From positions 1 through 64,000 of the forward strand of contig SCOX01000005.1 in assembly GCA_005503055.1 (NCBI GenBank): DNA of 64,000 nucleotides, given 5' to 3'. Below, one piece after another: positions 56,467 through 64,000 of the stretch (position 1 is its first letter; each line of letters begins with the position of its first letter). The DNA comes from Lysobacteraceae bacterium P. GTDB lineage: Bacteria > Pseudomonadota > Gammaproteobacteria > Xanthomonadales > Xanthomonadaceae. The translations under genes and the position numbers were made by a program. The notes under the pieces are model-generated. The model saw only the letters and a list, made by a program, of their open reading frames with translations, ran no database searches and was not told the DNA's origin.

Positions 56467-57030
56467 ATGGCCGACACCGCCGATATCACGCTGCTGCTCG
56501 ACGCTGCACGAGAAGGAGACCGCGGTGCACTGGACCGCGTGCTCGCCACGCTCTACCAGGAACTGCACACCATGGCGCGGCGCCAGCTCGCCGGCCAGCA
56601 TGGCCAGACGCTGGACGCCACCGCGCTGGTGCACGAGGCCTACCTGAAGCTGATCGGCCGGCGCGAGGCGCAGTTCGACGACCGAGCGCACTTCTTCGCC
56701 TATGCCGCCTCGGCCATGCGCAGCGTCGTGGTCGACTACGCGCGCCAGCGCCTGGCGCAGAAGCGCGGCGGCGACCTGCATCGCGTCACGGAACTTCCCG
56801 ACGACGTCGAGGGCGGTCTGCGCCTGGACGAGGACACGCTGGGCCTGGACACCGCGCTCACCAAGCTCGCGATGGTCGATGCGCGCCTGGCGCAGGTGGT
56901 GGAGCTGCGCTACTTCGCCGGCCTGTCGGAACTGGAGATCGCCGCGCTGCTCGAACGCTCCGAGCGCAGCATCCGCCGCGACTGGCAGAAGGCACGGCTG
57001 TTCCTGCTGGCGTCGTTGAAGGATTCGTAA
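56467..57030 (+). CDS. ECF-family RNA polymerase sigma factor (kinase-linked type)
   Basis: A 187-residue sigma factor with region 2 at about residues 15-90 (ALVHEAYLKLIGRREAQF, then FFAYAASAMRSVVVDYAR) and region 4 at about 130-180 (VVELRYFAGLSELEIAALLE, then RSERSIRRDWQKARLFLL). It fits the ECF group (TIGR02999-like) that is regularly encoded beside Ser/Thr protein kinases rather than anti-sigma factors. The kinase gene follows 45 bp downstream. Phosphorylation-dependent control by that kinase is the expected mode; this is inferred from family context. Confidence 0.9.
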   Translation: MADTADITLLLDAAREGDRGALDRVLATLYQELHTMARRQLAGQHGQTLDATALVHEAYLKLIGRREAQFDDRAHFFAYAASAMRSVVVDYARQRLAQKRGGDLHRVTELPDDVEGGLRLDEDTLGLDTALTKLAMVDARLAQVVELRYFAGLSELEIAALLERSERSIRRDWQKARLFLLASLKDS

Positions 57031-57075
57031 GGTTTTTCCCACGCGCCCCGCGTTGATCCCTGAGGTCGAGTCCCG

Positions 57076-59907
<2,832 letters not shown>

Positions 59908-59971
59908 GGGTCGCGGCGCAGCCGATCGGAAGCTTTGCTGTTTCGAAGCAGAGCAAGAGCCAGATCAGAAT

Positions 59972-60098
59972 GGTTCCAGCTTTCGCTGGAATGACGTCAT
60001 GGCGCGGATGGCGTGACGGGCTGGGTCCCGGCCTTCGCCGGGATGACGTTTCGGAAAGCGTGGCGGCCTCGGTCCCGGCCTTCGTCGGGATGACGTTG
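59972..60098. repeat. Three tandem REP-like elements between the kinase gene and tdk
   Basis: The elements are GGTTCCAGCTTTCGCTGGAA + TGACG, GGTCCCGGCCTTCGCCGGGA + TGACG, and GGTCCCGGCCTTCGTCGGGA + TGACG. They are in the same orientation, with centres about 50 bp apart. They fill the gap between convergent genes and show within-family divergence. Confidence 0.8.
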
Positions 60099-60118
60099 AT
60101 TCGCCGGGACGACGGCGC

Positions 60119-60739
60119 TTACAACGGTAACAACGACTGCAACGGCTCGATCGCTCCCTCGCCGCTCATCACCTTCTTGTATTCCGCGCGCGAGACCGAG
60201 ACGTACCGATCGTTCCCGCCGATCTCCACCTGCGGCCCCTCGCGCACCGCACGGCCCTGCTCGTCGACGCGCACGACCATCGTCGCCTTCTTGCCGCTGT
60301 GGCAGATCGTCTTGATCTCGGTGAGCTCGTCCGCCCACGCCAGCAAGTACTGGCTGCCCTCGAACAACTCGCCGCGGAAATCCGTGCGCAGACCGTAGCA
60401 AAGCACCGGGATGCGCAGCGCGTCGACGACCTCGCTCAACTGCCACACCTGCGCCTTCGTCAGGAACTGCGCCTCGTCCACGAGCACGCAATGCAGCGTC
60501 CCGTGCTGGGCGATGTCGCGCCGGACCCTGGCCTCCAGATCGTCGCCGCGTTCGAACGCGAGCCCTTCCGAACGCAGGCCGATGCGCGAGGCGATCACCC
60601 CGGCGCCAGCGCGGTCGTCCAGGCGCGGGGTGAGGATCGCCACGCGCATGCCGCGCTCTCGGTAGTTGTGCGCCGACTGCAGGAGCGTCGTGGTCTTGCC
60701 GGCGTTCATCGCCGAATAATAGAAATAGAGCTTGGCCAT
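60119..60739 (-). CDS. tdk: Thymidine kinase
   Basis: Phosphorylates thymidine with ATP in pyrimidine salvage. The 206-residue protein has Walker [20 protein letters not shown] near residue 8, the catalytic Asp-Glu pair in [15 protein letters not shown] near 86, and [18 protein letters not shown] near 173 for nucleoside binding. The usual C-terminal zinc-binding Cys pairs are not present, as in other gammaproteobacterial Tdk proteins. The ATG follows at a normal position. Confidence 0.94.
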   Translation of the reverse strand: MAKLYFYYSAMNAGKTTTLLQSAHNYRERGMRVAILTPRLDDRAGAGVIASRIGLRSEGLAFERGDDLEARVRRDIAQHGTLHCVLVDEAQFLTKAQVWQLSEVVDALRIPVLCYGLRTDFRGELFEGSQYLLAWADELTEIKTICHSGKKATMVVRVDEQGRAVREGPQVEIGGNDRYVSVSRAEYKKVMSGEGAIEPLQSLLPL

Positions 60740-60774
60740 GCGCGCATTTTACGACGTCGCGCGCGCGACGCGGA

Positions 60775-61683
60775 CTAGCGGACGGCGTCCGCGTCCGGCG
60801 GCGGCGCAGGCGCCTTGCGCGTCCGCATCCGCACCGCGTCGGCCCAGCGCTGCGCGACCTTCGGCGAGGTGATGCATACCGCGTCGAAGGTCACCGTCGT
60901 GACGGCGCGTTCGAGCAGCTGGATGTCCGCCTCGTGCTGGCGCGCAACGTGCGGATCCTCGAAGAAGATCGCCCTCTGGCACTGCCGCTCCAGCACCAGG
61001 TCGGCGATCTGTGCGTCGCCGCCCATGGGGCCGCTTTCGTAGCGCTGCACCCAGGCCTGGCCCTGCGGCCAGCCACGGCTCCAGGCCAGCTCGTTCAGAC
61101 GCTGACCCGTCGTGCCGGTGGCGACGCGGCGCGAGAAGCGCGAGAGCACGTCGAAGTGTTCGGCGGCGTAGGCCAGCATCTGCGGCTTCATCGCGTCGTG
61201 AGCGATCATCGCCAGCGTCTGCGTCTCGAACGCGTGCAGCGCATCGGCGGCCGGATCGGGCGCCAGACCGGCGTGGATGCGCTCCACCTCGATCCAGTCG
61301 CGGGCCGAAGCGACGGTCGAGATGAACGGCTTGCCGTGGATCACGCACTGGCGCTTGAGCGCCACCGCCTCGGGAAACACCGAGGACGGATCGACCGGAT
61401 CGATCAGGTAGATCGCGCCGTCGATCGTGCGCTCGGCGCTGCCCAGGCCGACCACCTCGGCCACCAGCTTCATCAGTCCGCCTTCGCGCCCGTAGGGATA
61501 GCGGCGAAGCCCGGTATAGCCGGCGAGCATGCCGGCTGAGGCAATGGCGTCGAACGTGCGGCCGATGGTGTGCAGTTCCAGCCCGAGTTCGCGGATGCCC
61601 GGTTCGCAGGCACGCAGCAGGCGGAACAGTGCGGCGTCTTCGCTCAGGTGATGCAGACGGTTGGCGGCCAGGCCCAGGCGCAT
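60775..61683 (-). CDS. Methylglyoxal synthase-like protein with two MGS domains
   Basis: A 302-residue protein, twice the length of E. coli MgsA (about 150). The second half keeps the methylglyoxal synthase motifs: IAHDAMKPQMLAYAAEH near 166, VATGTTGQRLNE near 193, the catalytic-Asp motif SGPMGGDAQIAD near 223, and FFEDPHVARQHEADIQLLER near 245. The first half aligns to the same fold (YPYGREGGLMKLV, IYLIDPVDPSSV, CVIHGKPFISTVASA) but has GGL where the catalytic Asp of GGD should be. DHAP conversion to methylglyoxal is expected from the second domain only; the first may be regulatory. Confidence 0.85.
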   Translation of the reverse strand: MRLGLAANRLHHLSEDAALFRLLRACEPGIRELGLELHTIGRTFDAIASAGMLAGYTGLRRYPYGREGGLMKLVAEVVGLGSAERTIDGAIYLIDPVDPSSVFPEAVALKRQCVIHGKPFISTVASARDWIEVERIHAGLAPDPAADALHAFETQTLAMIAHDAMKPQMLAYAAEHFDVLSRFSRRVATGTTGQRLNELAWSRGWPQGQAWVQRYESGPMGGDAQIADLVLERQCQRAIFFEDPHVARQHEADIQLLERAVTTVTFDAVCITSPKVAQRWADAVRMRTRKAPAPPPDADAVR

Positions 61684-61753
61684 GGAAGTTCCGGCAGGAA
61701 GCACGAGCGCGCAGTCTATACGCGCCCGCGCGTCTCGCGATGCGCCGGACGGG

Positions 61754-62494
61754 TCAGTGGTCCGCGTCTTTCCGGGTCGGCGCGACCGGCCCCACTTCCA
61801 CGCTGCCTTCCTTCCAGATCGCGTCCTCGACCGCCCAGTACCGATCGGCGTCCATGCGCCATGCGGCGTACATCGGTCGCAGGTCGAACGAGCCCTGGGC
61901 ATCGAACGGGCTGTACGCGCCGCCTCCCGCTGCCTGCACGATCAGGCGTCCGTCGTTGTAGCCCACGTGACTTCCGGTGATCTGCGTCCTGTGCCGTGCG
62001 ATGGCGCGTTCGAGCCGGGGCTTGGCGACGTCGTCGCCGTACTGCGCGTACAGCGCCACGCCTTCGCGCAGTGCGCGGTCGCGTTCGGCCTGGTCCATGG
62101 CCAGCCACATCTTCTCGCGCAGCACGACGAAGTTCGGATACATCCGCTCGGCGGCCAGGTCGGCCCACGCGTAAGCGAGCGCGCGATCGCGCTCGACGCC
62201 CACGCCGTGCCAGTACATAAGGCTGATGCGGTGCTGCGAGTACTTGTCGGCGAATCGCGCGGCGCGTGTGAACTGCTCCAGCGCGTCGCCCCATTGGCCC
62301 TTGCCCGCGCTCTCGCTGGCGTACAGACGGTTGAGTTCATTGGGGAAGGTGCTCGACAGGCGCGTGCGTTCGTCGAAATCGCGCGCGCTCATGTGGTCGG
62401 TTGCGGCCACGACATTGCGAACGGCATCCGCGTCGGGCAGCGTCGGGCCGGCCGCCAGGGCCGTGAGCAAGGTGATCGCGGTCAACCATTCCAT
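61754..62494 (-). CDS. Secreted Sel1/TPR-like protein, copy 1
   Basis: A 246-residue exported protein with signal peptide MEWLTAITLLTALAAG. It has a Sel1-like repeat pair, WGDALEQFTRAARFADKYSQ then RISLMYWHGVGVERDRALAY then AWADLAAERMYPNFVVLREK, followed by YGDDVAKPRLERAI and a C-terminal Trp/acidic tail. Sel1 repeats usually mediate protein contacts. Function unknown. AAGGAG lies eight bases before the ATG. It is closely related to the next gene upstream. Confidence 0.8.
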   Translation of the reverse strand: MEWLTAITLLTALAAGPTLPDADAVRNVVAATDHMSARDFDERTRLSSTFPNELNRLYASESAGKGQWGDALEQFTRAARFADKYSQHRISLMYWHGVGVERDRALAYAWADLAAERMYPNFVVLREKMWLAMDQAERDRALREGVALYAQYGDDVAKPRLERAIARHRTQITGSHVGYNDGRLIVQAAGGGAYSPFDAQGSFDLRPMYAAWRMDADRYWAVEDAIWKEGSVEVGPVAPTRKDADH

Positions 62495-62540
62495 TCGGAC
62501 ATCTCCTTGCGATAGCGTTGGGTGCGACGCGGCGCGCGGG

Positions 62541-63308
62541 TCAGCGCGGCTTGCGGTCGCTGCGGCGGACGGTTTCCAACTCGCCGACCTCGACGGTGCC
62601 GTCGAGCAGGCGGTCTTGTTCCTGCCAGTACGTGTCCAGTCGTTTGAGCCCGCCTTCCTTGCCGTAGAGCTCGTCCGCCGAGCCGGCGACGGACACCGCG
62701 TACGCGGCGGCGTTGCTGCCGACTTCGCTGAAGAAGGCGCCGTTCACCGGGCCACCGCCCGTATCGACCTGCTGGTTGCGATAGCCGACGCGACTGCCGG
62801 TCATGTTGCGGGCGAAGCGGCGGATTTCCGATTCGGCGCGCGGCTTGGCGACGTCGTCGCCGTAACGGGCGTAGAACTCGGCACCGTCCGCGGTAACGCG
62901 CGCCTGCTCCTGCGAGCTCAGCTGCGCCCACATCTTCTCGCGGATCGCCAACAACCTGGGATTGCCGCGTTCGGCGGCCAGGTCGCTCCATATGTAACCG
63001 CGTACGCGATCGACCGGCGTGCCCACGCCGTGCCAGTAGATCAGGCTCAGGTAATGCTGCGAGTACTTGTCGGCGTAGGTCGCCGCGCTCTGGAAGCGGC
63101 TGATCGCGTCGGGATAGTGCTGTTGCTGGTAGGCCTTGAGGCCCTGCACGCGGAATTCTTCGTTCGGCCGCCCGCGCAACGAGGGCAGCATCGCGTCCAG
63201 TTCCATGAAGGTGGCGTCGGTAAGCGGCAGTGCGTCTGCAGCGCGCGCCTCGGGCGCCTGCGACAGCGCAAGCGCGGCGGTCAGAACGACGATCCGGGCA
63301 ATCGGCAT
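62541..63308 (-). CDS. Secreted Sel1/TPR-like protein, copy 2
   Basis: A 255-residue paralog of the downstream gene product with a signal peptide (MPIARIVVLTAALALSQAPE, then ARA). Shared blocks are YPDAISRFQSAATYADKYSQ, LIYWHGVGTPVDRVRGYIWS, DLAAERGNP, and YGDDVAKPRAE. It differs in the C-terminal insert FSEVGSNAAAYAVSVAG and in the basic end SDRKPR. GGGAGG lies seven bases before ATG 63308. It is transcribed first of the pair, divergent from rep. Confidence 0.82.
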   Translation of the reverse strand: MPIARIVVLTAALALSQAPEARAADALPLTDATFMELDAMLPSLRGRPNEEFRVQGLKAYQQQHYPDAISRFQSAATYADKYSQHYLSLIYWHGVGTPVDRVRGYIWSDLAAERGNPRLLAIREKMWAQLSSQEQARVTADGAEFYARYGDDVAKPRAESEIRRFARNMTGSRVGYRNQQVDTGGGPVNGAFFSEVGSNAAAYAVSVAGSADELYGKEGGLKRLDTYWQEQDRLLDGTVEVGELETVRRSDRKPR

Positions 63309-63431
63309 GATGGGCCTCCCTGTCATCGACATCGGCATGGCCGGTCGGCGGTTCAGCTTTCCCTTGCGGGCCCATCCGGCGACCGGTTCCGGCACAATAC
63401 GCCGCCGCCTCCACGGCAGCAAACGCCTCCA

Positions 63432-64000
63432 ATGCACGGTCTCAACCCTCCTCAACGCGCCGCCGTCCTGCACACCGACGGCCCCCTGCTCGTGCTCGCC
63501 GGCGCGGGCAGTGGCAAGACGCGCGTGATCGTCGAGAAGATCGCGCACCTGATCGCGTCCGGCCGCATGCCGGCCAAGCGCATCGCCGCCATCACCTTCA
63601 CCAACAAATCGGCGAAGGAAATGAAGGAGCGCGTCGCCAAGCGCATCAGGGGCGACGCGGCCGAAGGCCTGACCGTGTGCACCTTCCACGCGCTCGGACT
63701 GAAATTCCTGCAGATCGATCACGCCAAGGCGGGGCTGCGCCGCGGCTTCTCGGTGTTCGACAGCGACGATTCGAACGCGCAGATCAAGGACTTGATGCCG
63801 CCGGGCAGCAAGCCCGATGCGATCGACGACATGCGCAACCTCATCTCGCGCGCGAAGAACGGAGGACTGTCGCCGGACGAAGCGCTGGCGGCGTCGAAGA
63901 GTCCGCGCGAGATGGAAGCGGCGCTGATGTACCAGCGCTACCAGGCGCGTCTTTCGACCTTCAACGCGGTCGACTTCGACGACCTGATCCGTCTGCCGGT
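63432..64000 (+). CDS. rep: Rep/UvrD-family ATP-dependent DNA helicase (partial, runs off window)
   Basis: The first 189 residues of a superfamily 1A helicase. The Q-motif and Walker A read LNPPQRAAVLHTDGPLLVLA, then GAGSGKTRVI; motif Ia is AAITFTNKSAKEMKERV and motif Ib is TVCTFHALGLKFL. VDFDDLIRLPV near the end is the usual approach to motif II. The 1B subdomain wording (GFSVFDSDDSNAQIKDLM) fits Rep rather than UvrD. Rep moves 3' to 5' and clears protein blocks ahead of replication forks. The remaining two-thirds lies outside the window. Confidence 0.93.
   Translation, partial: MHGLNPPQRAAVLHTDGPLLVLAGAGSGKTRVIVEKIAHLIASGRMPAKRIAAITFTNKSAKEMKERVAKRIRGDAAEGLTVCTFHALGLKFLQIDHAKAGLRRGFSVFDSDDSNAQIKDLMPPGSKPDAIDDMRNLISRAKNGGLSPDEALAASKSPREMEAALMYQRYQARLSTFNAVDFDDLIRLP

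Overview
The window is about 64 kb of high-GC chromosomal DNA from a gammaproteobacterium of the Xanthomonadaceae, most likely a Lysobacter or close relative. The basis is the gene order coaBC-dut-phosphomannomutase, an oleABCD olefin cluster, an XVIPCD-tailed type IV secretion effector, a 'putative peptide modification' locus of the kind known from Lysobacter and Stenotrophomonas, and CGTCATCCCGGCGAAGGCCGGG-type intergenic repeats. No rRNA, tRNA, insertion sequence, prophage or CRISPR array was seen.

Layout. 1-3 kb: a leftward CoA/dUTPase/phosphomannomutase group in which CoaC and CoaB sit in two frames joined by ATGA. 3-10.9 kb: radC, argS with a SPOR-domain protein, a 3-hydroxyisobutyrate-dehydrogenase-like gene, a YciI-like gene overlapping speA, and divergent speE. 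11-17 kb: a small kinase-like protein, a DMT exporter divergent from an Lrp/AsnC regulator, a frameshifted acyltransferase, a P-II protein, ubiK and a frameshifted comM. 16.8-18.2 kb: three tandem copies of a small secreted protein, the middle one decayed. 18.3-24.1 kb: the most unusual locus, described below. 24.2-28.3 kb: glyoxylate shunt (aceB, aceA) with a divergent LysR regulator. 28.3-33.2 kb: a PlsC-like acyltransferase, arfB, small membrane proteins, and ubiJ-ubiB-truC. 33.3-38.7 kb: oleD, oleC, (ykgJ), oleB, oleA. 38.9-49.3 kb: a DUF4156 lipoprotein, an M16 protease, an SDR, trmL, two tandem M20 amidohydrolases and tex. 49.5-52.7 kb: a lipoprotein and a GH19 lysozyme / peptidoglycan-binding / XVIPCD protein, read as an immunity/effector pair of an antibacterial type IV secretion system. 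52.7-64 kb: an EF-hand protein, fatty acid desaturase, CHAD protein, mutM, an ECF sigma factor with a Ser/Thr kinase, tdk, a double-domain methylglyoxal synthase, two Sel1-like paralogs and the start of rep.

The locus at 18.3-24.1 kb joins a SagB/McbC-type flavin dehydrogenase, two divergently transcribed paralogous precursor-like peptides with nitrile-hydratase/Nif11-like leaders, and, convergent with them, a membrane protein with a class III nucleotide cyclase domain plus TPRs. The cyclase is preceded in the same operon by a protein combining a cyclic-nucleotide-binding domain with GGDEF. There is no YcaO, lanthionine synthetase or transporter nearby. It looks like a ribosomally made, modified peptide system wired to cyclic nucleotide signalling.

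A second theme is single-base loss. Six places (coaBC, the acyltransferase, comM, the middle secreted paralog, and twice in the lysozyme effector) each need exactly one extra base to restore a continuous conserved reading frame, mostly beside G or C runs. Either the assembly has systematic deletions or these are real lesions. Six-frame open reading is extensive because of GC content, so only frames with recognisable protein features were annotated.
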